Shown: piece by piece, positions 50,373-60,176 of the stretch
Numbering within the stretch: the first letter of the stretch is position 1
How the letters are laid out: every line of letters starts with the position of its first letter
NCBI GenBank assembly: GCA_021776135.1
Contig: JAJFGL010000035.1
Coordinates: forward strand, 38,335-102,334
Origin: Kiloniellaceae bacterium
Lineage (GTDB): Bacteria; Pseudomonadota; Alphaproteobacteria; Kiloniellales; J153
Direction: 5' to 3'
Length of the DNA stretch: 64,000 nucleotides
Translations under genes and position numbers: made by a program
Notes under the pieces: model-generated
The model's database searches: none
Told to the model about the DNA's origin: nothing
Seen by the model: the letters and a program-made list of their open reading frames with translations, nothing else

Positions 50373-51980
50373 ATGACCGTCTTGAAAAGCTCGATCTCAC
50401 CCCGGTCCGAAGACTTCCGGCGTAACCGCAATGCCCTCAAGGCGCTGGTGGCCGATCTTGAGGCCATGGTGGATAAGATCAAGCTCGGCGGCGGCGAAGC
50501 GGCACGGGAGAAGCACCTGGGGCGCGGGAAGCTTCTGCCGCGCGACCGCATCCGCGCGCTTCTGGATACCGGCTCGCCGTTTCTGGAACTCTCGCAGCTC
50601 GCGGCCTACGGTCTTTACGGCGGCGAGGTGCCGGCCGCCGGGATTGTCACCGGCATCGGCCGTATCCGGGGCCAGGAGTGCATGATCGTCGCCAACGACG
50701 CGACGGTGAAGGGCGGCACCTATTTTCCCCTCACGGTCAAAAAGCACCTGCGCGCTCAGGAGATAGCGGAGCAAAATCACCTGCCATGCCTCTACCTGGT
50801 GGATTCCGGCGGCGCCTACCTGCCGAGTCAGGACGAGGTCTTCCCCGACCGCGAACATTTCGGACGCATCTTTTTCAATCAGGCCAATATGTCGGCCAAG
50901 GGTATTCCGCAAATCGCCCTGGTGATGGGGTCCTGTACCGCCGGCGGGGCTTATGTGCCGGCCATGTCCGACGAAAGCGTCATCGTGCGCGATCAAGGCA
51001 CCATCTTCCTGGGCGGCCCGCCCTTGGTGAAGGCGGCGACCGGCGAGGTCGTGAGCGCCGAGGAATTGGGCGGCGCCGATGTCCATGGCCGGGTTTCGGG
51101 GGTGACCGATCACACCGCGCGTAACGACGCCCATGCCCTGGCGGTGGCGCGGCGCATCGTCGCCAATCTCAACCGGGTCAAGCGCCACGATCTGGATGTC
51201 GTGGAACCGCGCGATCCGCTTTACGATCCGGACGAGATTTACGGCATCGTGCCCAGCGATCCGCGCGCGGCCTACGATGTGCGCGAAGTCCTGGCGCGCC
51301 TGCTGGACGGCAGCGAACTGGACGAATTCAAGGCCCTCTATGGCACCACGCTGGTCTGCGGCTTCGCGCGTATCCTGGGCTATCCGGTCGGGATCGTCGC
51401 CAACAACGGCATCTTGTTTTCAGAATCGGCCTTGAAGGGCGCGCACTTCGTGGAGCTGTGCTGCAAGCGCGGCATTCCCCTGGTTTTCTTGCAAAACATC
51501 ACCGGATTCATGATCGGGCGCAAATACGAGGCGGGGGGTATCGCCAAGGACGGCGCCAAGATGGTGACCGCGGTGGCTTGCGCCAAGGTGCCCAAGTTCA
51601 CGGTCGTACTGGGCGGCAGTTTCGGCGCCGGGAACTACGGCATGTGCGGCCGCGCCTTCGATCCGCGCCTGTTGTGGATGTGGCCCAACGCCCGCATTTC
51701 GGTCATGGGCGGCGAGCAGGCGGCTTCGGTGTTGGCGACCGTCAAGCGCGATTCCCTGGCGGCGCGCGGCGAAGCCTGGGACGACAAGGACGAGGAATCC
51801 TTCAAGACGCCGATCCGCGAACAGTACGAACGTCAGGGTCATCCGAGTTATGCCTCGGCGCGGCTGTGGGACGACGGTATCATCGATCCGCTGGATACGC
51901 GCATGGCCCTGGGTCTGGGCATATCCATGGCCTTGAACGCCCCGGCCGAAAAAACCGAATTCGGCATTTTCAGGATGTAG
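50373..51980 (+). CDS. mccB: Methylcrotonyl-CoA carboxylase, carboxyltransferase subunit
   Basis: 535 residues from ATG 50373, the usual length of Mcc[89 protein letters not shown] and [45 protein letters not shown] are diagnostic of the leucine-pathway carboxyltransferase rather than the propionyl-CoA one. It transfers CO2 from biotin on MccA to 3-methylcrotonyl-CoA. It is the first gene of the operon; the hydratase follows after 5 nt, whereas mccA lies 4.8 kb downstream. Confidence 0.96.
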   Translation: MTVLKSSISPRSEDFRRNRNALKALVADLEAMVDKIKLGGGEAAREKHLGRGKLLPRDRIRALLDTGSPFLELSQLAAYGLYGGEVPAAGIVTGIGRIRGQECMIVANDATVKGGTYFPLTVKKHLRAQEIAEQNHLPCLYLVDSGGAYLPSQDEVFPDREHFGRIFFNQANMSAKGIPQIALVMGSCTAGGAYVPAMSDESVIVRDQGTIFLGGPPLVKAATGEVVSAEELGGADVHGRVSGVTDHTARNDAHALAVARRIVANLNRVKRHDLDVVEPRDPLYDPDEIYGIVPSDPRAAYDVREVLARLLDGSELDEFKALYGTTLVCGFARILGYPVGIVANNGILFSESALKGAHFVELCCKRGIPLVFLQNITGFMIGRKYEAGGIAKDGAKMVTAVACAKVPKFTVVLGGSFGAGNYGMCGRAFDPRLLWMWPNARISVMGGEQAASVLATVKRDSLAARGEAWDDKDEESFKTPIREQYERQGHPSYASARLWDDGIIDPLDTRMALGLGISMALNAPAEKTEFGIFRM

Positions 51981-51985
51981 CGACC

Positions 51986-52777
51986 ATGCAAAAGCCCTTC
52001 TTCATGGAAGAGATCGACGAAACCGGGGTGGCCTGGATCACCTTGACCCGGCCGGAGGTTCACAACGCCTTCAACGATACCTTGATCGCTGAACTGACCG
52101 TTGTCCTCAACGGTCTTGGCACCGACAAGCGCGTGCGTGCCGTTGTCCTGCGCTCTCAGGGCCGGAACTTTTCCGCCGGCGCCGACCTCAACTGGATGCA
52201 GCGCATGGCCGGTAATTCCGAGGATGAGAACCTGGCGGACGCGCGCGCCTTGGCCGGCCTCATGCGCACACTAAACGAATTGCCGAAACCGACCATGGCG
52301 CTGGTTCAAGGCCGGGCGCTCGGCGGCGGGGTGGGCTTGGCCGCCTGTTGCGATATCTCGGTCGCGGCGGAAACCGCGAATTTCACCTTGTCCGAGGTCA
52401 AGCTCGGCTTGATACCGGCGGTCATCGCGCCCTATGTCATCGCCGCCATGGGCGAGCGCGCCGCGCGCCGCTATTTCCTGACCGCCGAAACTTTTAGCGC
52501 CCAGGAAGCGCAAGCCCTGGGTTTAATTCATAGCGTGGTGCCGGACGAGGCGCTCGAAGACGCCGGCAAGAAGATCCTGCGCGCCCTCTTTAAGGGCGGG
52601 CCCCAAGCACAGGCCGCGGCCAAGGAACTGATTTTCGCCGTGGCCCACCGGCCCATCGGCGACGCGCTGGTCGAAGATACGGCGGCGCGGATCGCGCGCC
52701 AGCGCACCGCCAAGGAAGCACGCGAGGGTATCGCGGCTTTTCTGGCCAAGACCCAAGCCTCTTGGTGCAGGCCCTAG
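51986..52777 (+). CDS. Enoyl-CoA hydratase family, probable methylglutaconyl-CoA hydratase
   Basis: 263 residues. The crotonase core is clear: [38 protein letters not shown] (oxyanion hole), [47 protein letters not shown], with Glu in the position used for catalysis. Position between mccB and the other leucine genes supports the methylglutaconyl-CoA hydratase step. The stop is one base before the next gene, a DUF1538 protein, so the operon continues without a break. Confidence 0.9.
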   Translation: MQKPFFMEEIDETGVAWITLTRPEVHNAFNDTLIAELTVVLNGLGTDKRVRAVVLRSQGRNFSAGADLNWMQRMAGNSEDENLADARALAGLMRTLNELPKPTMALVQGRALGGGVGLAACCDISVAAETANFTLSEVKLGLIPAVIAPYVIAAMGERAARRYFLTAETFSAQEAQALGLIHSVVPDEALEDAGKKILRALFKGGPQAQAAAKELIFAVAHRPIGDALVEDTAARIARQRTAKEAREGIAAFLAKTQASWCRP

Positions 52778-52778
52778 G

Positions 52779-53549
52779 ATGGCCAAAGCCGGTGGTGTGG
52801 CGAACGGGCGCCTGAGACTGGCCGGTATTCGTTCTTTGCTGAAGATCTATTTCGGATCGTTCCGGGATTTGGTTCCCATCGTGGCCGTTATCGCTTTTTT
52901 TCAGATCGTTGTGCTCCAAGAACCGTTTCCCAACTTGGAGCGCATCCTGATCGGCATGGTCTTCGTGGTCGTGGGACTCAGCCTGTTCGTTCAAGGGCTC
53001 GAAATCGGCCTGTTTCCCCTGGGCGAGAGCATGGCGCAGGCCTTCGCGCGCAAAGGCAATCTGGCGGCTCTGCTCGGTTTTGCGTTTTGCCTGGGCTTCG
53101 GCACCACGGTGGCCGAACCGGCCCTGATCGCGGTCTCCGCCAAGGCGGCCGAGATCGCCGGGACCGCCGGGGCGATCGCCGACGATCCCGAAACGCACGG
53201 CACTTATGCCCTACAGCTACGCTTGACCGTCGCGCTCGCGGTCGGCGGCGCGCTGGTCTTGGGCGTGTTTCGTATCCTCAAGGGCTGGCCCATTCACTAT
53301 CTGATTATCGGCGGGTATGTCCTGGTCGTGATCCTGACCTTCTTCGCGCCGGCTGAAATCGTCGGCATCGCCTACGATTCGGGCGGGGTCACAACATCGA
53401 CCATGACGGTTCCCCTGGTCACGGCCTTGGGTATCGGCTTGGCCGGCGCCATACGCGGGCGCTCGCCTTTGCTCGACGGTTTCGGCCTGATCGCCTTCGC
53501 CAGCCTGACGCCCATTATCTTCGTCCTGGTGTTCGGCATGGTGGTCTAG
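52779..53549 (+). CDS. DUF1538 membrane protein, first copy
   Basis: 256 residues with about seven hydrophobic segments. Characteristic stretches are [41 protein letters not shown] and [24 protein letters not shown], ending [24 protein letters not shown]1538 proteins are uncharacterised inner-membrane proteins that look like transporters; the repeated TT-x-P motifs suggest an internal structural repeat. The start is a single base after the hydratase stop. The second copy follows after 18 nt, then PII-like and CBS genes, a set that suggests regulated transport. The substrate is unknown. Confidence 0.85.
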   Translation: MAKAGGVANGRLRLAGIRSLLKIYFGSFRDLVPIVAVIAFFQIVVLQEPFPNLERILIGMVFVVVGLSLFVQGLEIGLFPLGESMAQAFARKGNLAALLGFAFCLGFGTTVAEPALIAVSAKAAEIAGTAGAIADDPETHGTYALQLRLTVALAVGGALVLGVFRILKGWPIHYLIIGGYVLVVILTFFAPAEIVGIAYDSGGVTTSTMTVPLVTALGIGLAGAIRGRSPLLDGFGLIAFASLTPIIFVLVFGMVV

Positions 53550-53567
53550 GGCCTGTGGACACTTAGG

Positions 53568-54326
53568 ATGGAACTTCTCGCCAACCTAGCCTGGGCCGCC
53601 CTGGGGACTTTGCGCGATATCGCGCCCATCGCGGTTATCCTTCTCGGGTTTCAGATCCTGGTGCTGCGCCGGCGCCCGGATCGTCTGCTACGCCTCTGCG
53701 GCGGCTTCGCCTATGTGTTGGTCGGCTTGACCCTGTTCCTGGTCGGCCTGGAGGAAGCCTTGTTTCCGATCGGCGAAACCATGGCCTTGCAGTTGACTTC
53801 CAGCTTAGTCATCGGCGAAAGCACGGGGGCGCCCGATTGGCGGGACTACGGTTGGGTCTATGCCTTCGCGGCGGCGATCGGCTTCGCCACCACGGTCGCC
53901 GAGCCCGCCTTGATCGCGGTGTCGCTCAAGGCCGAGGAAATATCCGGCGGATCGCTTAGCGCCTTCGGTTTGCGTATCGCGGTGGCGGTCGGGGTTTCCG
54001 TAGGGGTCGCGCTCGGCACCTTCCGGATCGTGACCGGGACGCCGTTGCCCTATTACATCATAGCTGGCTATATCGTGGTCATTTTTCAGACCGCCCGCAC
54101 GGTCAAGTCGATCGTGCCCCTGGCCTACGATTCGGGCGGGGTGACGACCTCGACCGTCACCGTGCCGGTGGTCACTGCCTTGGGACTGGGTTTGGCCTCG
54201 ACGATACCAGGCCGAAGTCCGCTGATCGACGGCTTCGGTTTGATCGCCTTCGCCAGTCTGTTCCCTATAATGTCCGTCATGGGCTATGCCATGCTGAACG
54301 ACCGCCTCAAGAGCGGCAAGCAATAG
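53568..54326 (+). CDS. DUF1538 membrane protein, second copy
   Basis: 252 residues, clearly a paralogue of the upstream protein: [66 protein letters not shown] and [20 protein letters not shown] align with the same motifs at the same spacing, with identity highest in these loops. The two presumably form a heterodimer, as split or duplicated halves of a transporter do. It has about seven hydrophobic segments and no signal peptide. The PII-like gene begins 10 nt after its stop. Confidence 0.85.
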   Translation: MELLANLAWAALGTLRDIAPIAVILLGFQILVLRRRPDRLLRLCGGFAYVLVGLTLFLVGLEEALFPIGETMALQLTSSLVIGESTGAPDWRDYGWVYAFAAAIGFATTVAEPALIAVSLKAEEISGGSLSAFGLRIAVAVGVSVGVALGTFRIVTGTPLPYYIIAGYIVVIFQTARTVKSIVPLAYDSGGVTTSTVTVPVVTALGLGLASTIPGRSPLIDGFGLIAFASLFPIMSVMGYAMLNDRLKSGKQ

Positions 54327-54336
54327 GAGTTAACCG

Positions 54337-54687
54337 ATGAAGTTCAAGTTGATCATGGCCATGGTCGAAGACAGCCTCACCGACGCGGTTGTCGAAGCGG
54401 CGCGGGCCGGCGGCGCGACCGGCGCCACCGTGATCACCAGCGTCCGCGGCGAAGGTTTGCACCCGGAGAAAACCTTCCTGGGCCTGGATTTGTCTTCTGC
54501 CCGCGATATTCTGTTGTTCCTGGTCGCCGCGCCCCGGTCGCGCGACATATTGGAGATCATCGCGAATACCGGCGACTTCGACAAGAATCCGGGATCGGGC
54601 ATTGCCCTGCAGATTGAAATCGAGGACGCGGTCGGTCTGAAATCGCAGCTGGCCGCCTTGCAGCATGAGATCGAGGAAGACCTATGA
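54337..54687 (+). CDS. PII-like nitrogen-regulatory-type protein
   Basis: 116 residues with a ferredoxin-like PII fold: KFKLIMAMVEDSLTDAVVEAARAGGATGATVITSVRGEG, a shortened T-loop region (LHPEKTFLGLDLSSA), ILLFLVAAPRSRDILEIIANTGDFDKNPGSGIALQIEIEDAVGL. The uridylylated Tyr of GlnB/GlnK is absent. PII-like proteins of this class are often encoded next to a membrane transporter and bind nucleotides or metabolites to gate it. It follows the DUF1538 pair and its end overlaps the CBS gene by 4 nt, so it probably regulates the DUF1538 proteins rather than nitrogen assimilation. Confidence 0.82.
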   Translation: MKFKLIMAMVEDSLTDAVVEAARAGGATGATVITSVRGEGLHPEKTFLGLDLSSARDILLFLVAAPRSRDILEIIANTGDFDKNPGSGIALQIEIEDAVGLKSQLAALQHEIEEDL

Positions 54688-55085
54688 ACCAAGATAAACA
54701 CGTTACGGTTAACGCGGCCATGACCGGCTCGGTACGCACCATCGATGCCATGGCCTCGGTCAAGGAAGCGATCCAGGTCATGCGCGACGGTGGGGTCAGC
54801 TCCCTGGTCGTCAATAAGCGCGACGATCACGACGAATACGGCCTGCTGGTGGTTGCCGACATCGCCCGCGAAGTGATCGCCACCGACCGCTCCATCGACC
54901 GGGTCAGTGTCTATGAAGTCATGTCCAAACCGATCCTGACCGTGCCGGCCGATATGCAGGTCAAGTACGCGGTCCGTCTTCTGATGCGCTTTGGCCTGTC
55001 GCGGGCGCTGGTGGTCGATCACGAGCGCGAACCGGTCGGTATCGTGACCCTGCGCGATATGGTATTGCGGGCGGAATTGGCTTGA
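54684..55085 (+). CDS. CBS-pair protein
   Basis: 133 residues consisting almost entirely of two CBS repeats (VNAAMTGSVRTIDAMASVKEAIQVMRDGGVSSLVV ... YEVMSKPILTVPADMQVKYAVRLLMRFGLSRALVVD). CBS pairs bind adenine nucleotides and often gate transporters. The start overlaps the PII-like stop (ATGA). With the PII-like protein it would give the DUF1538 pair two nucleotide-sensing subunits. Confidence 0.9.
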   Translation: MNQDKHVTVNAAMTGSVRTIDAMASVKEAIQVMRDGGVSSLVVNKRDDHDEYGLLVVADIAREVIATDRSIDRVSVYEVMSKPILTVPADMQVKYAVRLLMRFGLSRALVVDHEREPVGIVTLRDMVLRAELA

Positions 55086-55119
55086 CGAGGAAATCGTAGA
55101 AACTGAGAGGCCGGCGGCC

Positions 55120-56769
55120 ATGACCGAACCGACTCTTGACAGCGATACAGACGCACTGGGCCCAGAGGGTATCGAGAAAATCCTGGCCGAGGCTGCGGTT
55201 CACTTGCGCGCGGCGCGCCCCGGCGAGGCCGAGGTCTTGGCGCGGCGAGTTTTGGGCGCGGCGCCGGAACATCCCAAGGCGACCTATGCTCTCGGCTTGG
55301 CCCTACTCGCCGCCGGCCGGGTTGAGGCGGCGGCTGAAACCCTGCGCACGGCCTGCGATCAGCGCCCGGATTTCGCCCAAGCGCGTCTCAACCTGGGCTC
55401 GGCCTTGGAGGCCAGCGGTCAAGGCGAGGGCGCGGCGCGCGCCTATCGCCGCGCCATTGACCTAAATCCGGACCTGGCCGGCGCTCACTACAAACTGGGC
55501 GGGGTCTTGCAGGATATGGGCCGTATGGACGAGGCCGCGTCCGCCTATCGTCAAGCCCTGAACCTGCATCCGGATTTTGCCGAGGCGCACTTCAATCTGG
55601 GCGGCGTGCTCTACAAACTAGGCCGGCTGGAAGAGGCGGAAGGCGCCTATGGCGCGGCCTTGCGGCTCAGGCCGGACATGCCGCAAGCCATGGTCAACCT
55701 GGGCAGCGTCATGGTCGAGCTCGGACGCCTGGACCCGGCTATCGCCTTGCTTGAGCGCCTGACCGGGAGGGAACCGGACTTCGCCGGCGGCCACAACAAC
55801 CTGGGGACCGCCTTGCGCGAGGCCGGGCGCTTCGAAGAGGCGGTGGCGGCCTACCGGTGCGCCGTGGCGATCGAACCCGGCTTCGCCGAGGCCCATACCA
55901 ACATGGGCGGCGCCCTGCGGGCCCTGGGCGATCTCGAGGCGGCGGCGGCGGCTCATCGCCTGGCGATCTCCTTGCGCCCGGATTTTCCCGAGGCCTACGT
56001 CAACCTGGGTATCGTGCTCATGCAGGGGCGCGAATTTTCCGCCGCTCTGGAAGCCTGCGACAGCTATCTGGCGCGCGAACCGGGTAATCCGCGCGTGCTG
56101 GCGCTCAAGTCAGTGGTGCTGGACGAGCTTGGGCGCCGCCCCGAAGCGCGCGCCCTGGTCGATTTCGACCGCTTGATACAGCCGGTGGACATTGCCGTGC
56201 CCCCTGGCTTCGAGACTCTGGCCGATTTCAACGAAGCCCTATCCGTGCACATCCTGTCTCACCCGACCTTGGTTTTCGCTCCGACCAGCCACGCGACGCG
56301 GGCCGGGCGTCACACCGGGGAACTTCTGGTTGAACCCAAGGGGCCCGTGGCCGCCTTGGAACAAGCCGTCATGGCCGCGGTCGAGGCCTATATCCGCGAC
56401 CGTCCCGCCGATGCCGGCCATCCCTTACTGGCCAAGCCGCCGCGCCGCTGGCGGTTGACCATGTGGTCGGTGGTCATGGAGGCCCAGGGCCACCAGGTGC
56501 CCCACATCCATCCCGCGTGGCTGAGCGGATGCTATTACCCCAAGGTGCCAAACGTGGTTTCGGCCCAGGCGGAGACCCATGCCGGCTGGATCGAGTTCGG
56601 CCAGCCGGGCGTGCAGATCCCCCACAACGTCGAACCCGAATTAAAGGCCTACCAGCCCAAGGAGGGGCTCATGGTATTGTTTCCCTCCTACTTCTATCAT
56701 CACACGGTTCCCTACGAGGCGGACGAACAGCGTATCTCTATCGCCTTCGATGTTCTGGCGCTGCCGTGA
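55120..56769 (+). CDS. TPR protein with C-terminal putative 2OG-Fe(II) oxygenase domain
   Basis: 549 residues. Residues about 20-345 contain nine or ten TPR units (for example GAHYKLGGVLQDMGRMDEAASAYRQAL, EAHFNLGGVLYKLGRLEEAEGAYGAAL). The last 170 residues form a 2OG-FeII-like domain: HQVPHIHPAWLSGCYYPKVP, AGWIEFGQPG and LFPSYFYHHTVPYEADEQRISIAFDV, giving the usual His ligands and the Arg that binds the 2-oxo acid. This TPR-oxygenase pairing resembles protein or peptide hydroxylases. It sits in the leucine operon between the CBS gene and mccA, 28 nt before mccA; its link to that pathway is unknown. Confidence 0.85.
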   Translation: MTEPTLDSDTDALGPEGIEKILAEAAVHLRAARPGEAEVLARRVLGAAPEHPKATYALGLALLAAGRVEAAAETLRTACDQRPDFAQARLNLGSALEASGQGEGAARAYRRAIDLNPDLAGAHYKLGGVLQDMGRMDEAASAYRQALNLHPDFAEAHFNLGGVLYKLGRLEEAEGAYGAALRLRPDMPQAMVNLGSVMVELGRLDPAIALLERLTGREPDFAGGHNNLGTALREAGRFEEAVAAYRCAVAIEPGFAEAHTNMGGALRALGDLEAAAAAHRLAISLRPDFPEAYVNLGIVLMQGREFSAALEACDSYLAREPGNPRVLALKSVVLDELGRRPEARALVDFDRLIQPVDIAVPPGFETLADFNEALSVHILSHPTLVFAPTSHATRAGRHTGELLVEPKGPVAALEQAVMAAVEAYIRDRPADAGHPLLAKPPRRWRLTMWSVVMEAQGHQVPHIHPAWLSGCYYPKVPNVVSAQAETHAGWIEFGQPGVQIPHNVEPELKAYQPKEGLMVLFPSYFYHHTVPYEADEQRISIAFDVLALP

Positions 56770-56797
56770 CGTGTAATTTCAGCTTGAAGCAGGTCTC

Positions 56798-58810
56798 ATG
56801 TTCGAAAAGGTCTTGATCGCCAATCGGGGTGAAATCGCCTGCCGGATCATGGCCACGCTACGGCGTTTGGGCATCGGCTCGGTCGCGGTCTATTCCGAGG
56901 CCGACGCCAAGTCCGCCCATGTCGCCCTGGCGGGCGAGGCCTATGCCATCGGACCCGCGCCGGCGGCCGAAAGCTACCTCAAGATCGACGCGGTTCTGGC
57001 GGCGGCCAAGCGCGCCGGCGCCCAGGCCATCCATCCCGGTTATGGATTTTTGTCAGAGAACGCGGACTTCGCCGAAGCCTGCGCGCGGGCGGGAATCGTC
57101 TTCATTGGCCCGCCGCCGGAGGCAATCCGGGCCATGGGCTCCAAGAGCGCCGCCAAGGATCTGATGGCAAAGGCCGGCGTGCCCCTGGTTCCCGGTTATC
57201 ACGGCGGCAAGCAGGATGCCAAGCACCTGGCCGCCGAAGCCAAGCGTATCGGCTTTCCGGTTCTCATCAAGGCCTCGGCGGGCGGCGGCGGCAAGGGCAT
57301 GCGCATCGTCGAGCGCCCCGGGGACTTCACCGAGGCCCTGAGTTCCGCCAAGCGCGAGGCCGCGGCCGCCTTCGGCGACGACCGGGTCTTGCTCGAAGCT
57401 TATCTGCCGTCACCCCGCCATATAGAAATTCAGATCTTCGCCGACAGCCATGGCAATGCCGTTCACTTGTTCGAGCGCGATTGTTCCATACAGCGGCGCT
57501 ATCAGAAGGTCATAGAGGAAGCGCCGGCCCCCGGCATGACGGCGGAGCGGCGCGCCGAGATGGGGGCGGCGGCGGTCGCGGCGGCCAAGGCCTGCGGCTA
57601 CACCGGCGCCGGAACCGTGGAATTCATCGTCCAGGACGATAAGTTTTTTTTCATGGAAATGAATACCCGCCTGCAAGTCGAACATCCGGTCACCGAAATG
57701 ATTACCGGGCAGGATTTGGTGGAGTGGCAACTTCGGGTCGTTTGCGGTCAAACCTTGCCCTGCACGCAAGACCAACTTGCTATCCATGGCCACGCCATGG
57801 AAGTACGTCTCTATGCCGAAGATCCGGCCCGCGGCTTCATGCCCGCGACCGGGTGTTTGACGCGCCTCAAATTTCCGGACACGAACGCGCATCTTCGCCT
57901 CGATGCCGGTGTGCGCCAGGGCGATACCGTCCCGGTGCACTACGATCCCATGCTGGCCAAGTTGATTGTTTGGGGCCGGGATCGCGCCGCCGCCCTGGCC
58001 CGCCTGCGCACGGCCTTGGCCGGGATTGAAATCGTTGGCGTGACCGCGAACACCGCCTTCTTGGCCGCCATCGCCGCCCATCCGGCCTATGGCGCGGCGG
58101 AGATCGATACCGGCTTTATTCCTAAATATATCGAGGAACTGATACCGGCGCCGGCGCCCGCCAGCGATGAGGTTTTGGCCGTTGCTTGCCTTGCCGAACT
58201 CCTGCACCGGCGGGCCGAGTCCGTCGCCTTGGCGGTTAGGTCGAGCGACCCCTATTCGCCTTGGCATGACACGGCGGGCTGGCGCCTGAATGTCGATACC
58301 CATAGCCGCCTGGCCTTTCTGGACGCTGGAAACGAGGTCGTCGTCACGGTTTCCTACCGGGAGGCTGGGTACCTCCTGGCCCTGCATGACACGGAAATTT
58401 CGGCCGCCGGTGTCTTGGACGAAGACGGGGCCATGCGCGTGGAGCTCGATGGCCGGCGGTTTCCCGCGGCCGTGGTCCGCCACGAGGGCGACCTGATCGT
58501 CTTGCTGCGCGGCGCGAGCCATCGCTTGCACCTCGCCGATCCCTTGGAGGCGGTGGCGGACGAGGCGGAAACGGTGGGGCGGGTTCTCGCCCCCATGCCG
58601 GGCAAGGTCGTGCAGCTTTGCGTCAAGCCGGGCGACACGGTAGAGCGCGGCGCGCCGCTGGTGGTGCTGGAAGCCATGAAGATGGAGCATCGCCTGACCG
58701 CCGCCGCCGATGGCACGGTGGGCGAGGTCTTCTATGCCGCCGGCGACTTGGTGGAGGAGGGGGCGGAACTTCTGATCGTGGAAGATAACCATGCCGGCGG
58801 TGCGGCATGA
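56798..58810 (+). CDS. mccA: Methylcrotonyl-CoA carboxylase, biotin carboxylase/BCCP subunit
   Basis: 670 residues. The biotin carboxylase part ([36 protein letters not shown]; the ATP-grasp glycine loop [46 protein letters not shown]) covers residues 1-450, and the C-terminal BCCP ends with [11 protein letters not shown], biotinylated Lys628. It charges biotin with bicarbonate and works with MccB. Residues between 450 and 590 are the variable BT domain. It overlaps the HMG-CoA lyase start by 4 nt. Separation from mccB by six genes is unusual. Confidence 0.95.
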   Translation: MFEKVLIANRGEIACRIMATLRRLGIGSVAVYSEADAKSAHVALAGEAYAIGPAPAAESYLKIDAVLAAAKRAGAQAIHPGYGFLSENADFAEACARAGIVFIGPPPEAIRAMGSKSAAKDLMAKAGVPLVPGYHGGKQDAKHLAAEAKRIGFPVLIKASAGGGGKGMRIVERPGDFTEALSSAKREAAAAFGDDRVLLEAYLPSPRHIEIQIFADSHGNAVHLFERDCSIQRRYQKVIEEAPAPGMTAERRAEMGAAAVAAAKACGYTGAGTVEFIVQDDKFFFMEMNTRLQVEHPVTEMITGQDLVEWQLRVVCGQTLPCTQDQLAIHGHAMEVRLYAEDPARGFMPATGCLTRLKFPDTNAHLRLDAGVRQGDTVPVHYDPMLAKLIVWGRDRAAALARLRTALAGIEIVGVTANTAFLAAIAAHPAYGAAEIDTGFIPKYIEELIPAPAPASDEVLAVACLAELLHRRAESVALAVRSSDPYSPWHDTAGWRLNVDTHSRLAFLDAGNEVVVTVSYREAGYLLALHDTEISAAGVLDEDGAMRVELDGRRFPAAVVRHEGDLIVLLRGASHRLHLADPLEAVADEAETVGRVLAPMPGKVVQLCVKPGDTVERGAPLVVLEAMKMEHRLTAAADGTVGEVFYAAGDLVEEGAELLIVEDNHAGGAA

Positions 58811-59718
58811 AACTGCCCGCGCGCGTAAAAATGGTCGAGGTCGGGCCGCGCGACGGTTTGCAAAACGAAAAGGAGATCGTGCCGGCGGCGGTCAAGATCG
58901 ATCTCATCGACCGCTTGAGCGGCACCGGTTTGAGCGTCGTCGAAGCGGGCGCCTTCGTGTCCCCCAAATGGGTTCCGCAAATGGCCGATAGCGGCGAGGT
59001 GCTTGCCGGGATCGCGCGAAAAACCGGGGTGAGTTATCCGGTGCTGGTTCCCAACATGAAGGGGTACGAGGCGGCGCGGGCGGCCGGCGCGCACCAGATC
59101 GCGGTCTTCGGCGCGGCTTCCGAAACCTTCACCCAAAAAAACATCAATTGTTCGATCGCCGAGAGCCTGGCGCGATTCGAACCCGTGGCCGAGGCCGCCG
59201 CGCGCGATGGCGTGGCCGTGCGCGGCTATGTCTCCTGCGTGCTCGGCTGCCCCTACGAAGGCGCGGTCGCGCCCGAGGCCGTGGCCCAGGTCGCCGCGCG
59301 GCTGTACGACATGGGCTGCGGGGAGATTTCCCTGGGCGACACCATAGGGACCGGCACGCCGGCCAAGGCCCAAGCCATGGTCCAGGCGGCCGCTGTGCAA
59401 GTTCCCATGGAACGCCTCGCGGTCCATTTCCACGATACTTACGGTCAGGCCCTGGCCAACATCCTGGCGTGCCTGGAACTGGGCGTCGCCATAGTCGATA
59501 GCTCGGTCGCCGGCTTGGGCGGCTGTCCCTACGCCAAGGGCGCGAGCGGTAATGCCGCGAGCGAGGATGTCCTCTACATGCTCGACGGTCTGGGTATCGA
59601 AACCGGCGTCGATCTTGGCAAACTAACCGACGCCGGGCGCACTATATGCGGCCATTTGGGCCGCGCGCCCGCTTCCAAGGTAGCGCAGGCGCTAACTGCG
59701 AAACACCCAACGCCGTGA
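58807..59718 (+). CDS. Hydroxymethylglutaryl-CoA lyase
   Basis: 303 residues, DRE-TIM fold: [21 protein letters not shown] (metal-binding Asp), [37 protein letters not shown], and [56 protein letters not shown], where the Cys and His of the active site are visible. It cleaves HMG-CoA to acetoacetate and acetyl-CoA, the last leucine-degradation step. It is the last gene of the operon and its end overlaps the convergent gtrA gene by 27 nt. The standard symbol in bacteria is variable (liuE, mvaB, hmgL). Confidence 0.95.
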   Translation: MKLPARVKMVEVGPRDGLQNEKEIVPAAVKIDLIDRLSGTGLSVVEAGAFVSPKWVPQMADSGEVLAGIARKTGVSYPVLVPNMKGYEAARAAGAHQIAVFGAASETFTQKNINCSIAESLARFEPVAEAAARDGVAVRGYVSCVLGCPYEGAVAPEAVAQVAARLYDMGCGEISLGDTIGTGTPAKAQAMVQAAAVQVPMERLAVHFHDTYGQALANILACLELGVAIVDSSVAGLGGCPYAKGASGNAASEDVLYMLDGLGIETGVDLGKLTDAGRTICGHLGRAPASKVAQALTAKHPTP

Positions 59719-60066
59719 AACCGTGAAGTTCCAGGCGAAGGTGACGCCGATGCTGGCGATCTTGGCCAGGATCGGGATCAAAACCTGAGCCGCCAGCCAG
59801 ATCGCCAGCGACCCGATCGCCAACCCGCCAAGCGCCACCGCCCCGAAGGCAAGCCCGCGCTGCAAGGCTTCGCGGCCCCGGCTGTCGTCGGCGAAAGTCC
59901 AGGTTTTGTTCAGGAAGTAACTGACGCAGACAGCGACCGTAAAACCGCCGGCATTGGCGAGCAGGAGCGGCCAGGCCAGGACATAGAAGAAAATCGAGAA
60001 CAGGCCTAGATCGACCGCCGTGTTCACGGCGCCGACCATGGCGAATCGGGCGGCCTGCTGAATCAT
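59692..60066 (-). CDS. GtrA-like membrane protein
   Basis: 124 residues from ATG 60066 with four membrane segments. [37 protein letters not shown] and the end [19 protein letters not shown] are the GtrA pattern. GtrA proteins are thought to flip glycosylated undecaprenyl phosphate for envelope glycosylation. The divergent GT2 and GT39 genes supply the lipid-linked sugar synthase and the transferase, so the three form one functional set. Confidence 0.9.
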   Translation of the reverse strand: MIQQAARFAMVGAVNTAVDLGLFSIFFYVLAWPLLLANAGGFTVAVCVSYFLNKTWTFADDSRGREALQRGLAFGAVALGGLAIGSLAIWLAAQVLIPILAKIASIGVTFAWNFTVSRRWVFRS

Positions 60067-60176
60067 AGGAATGCTTCGTTTTCCTTGGGTTGCGGGCCAC
60101 GCGCTTGCGCCAGTACGTGTGTTTCTATAGAGCATGGAGAGGTTTCGAGAAAGTCTCCGCGCGGGACCGGGGTGCA

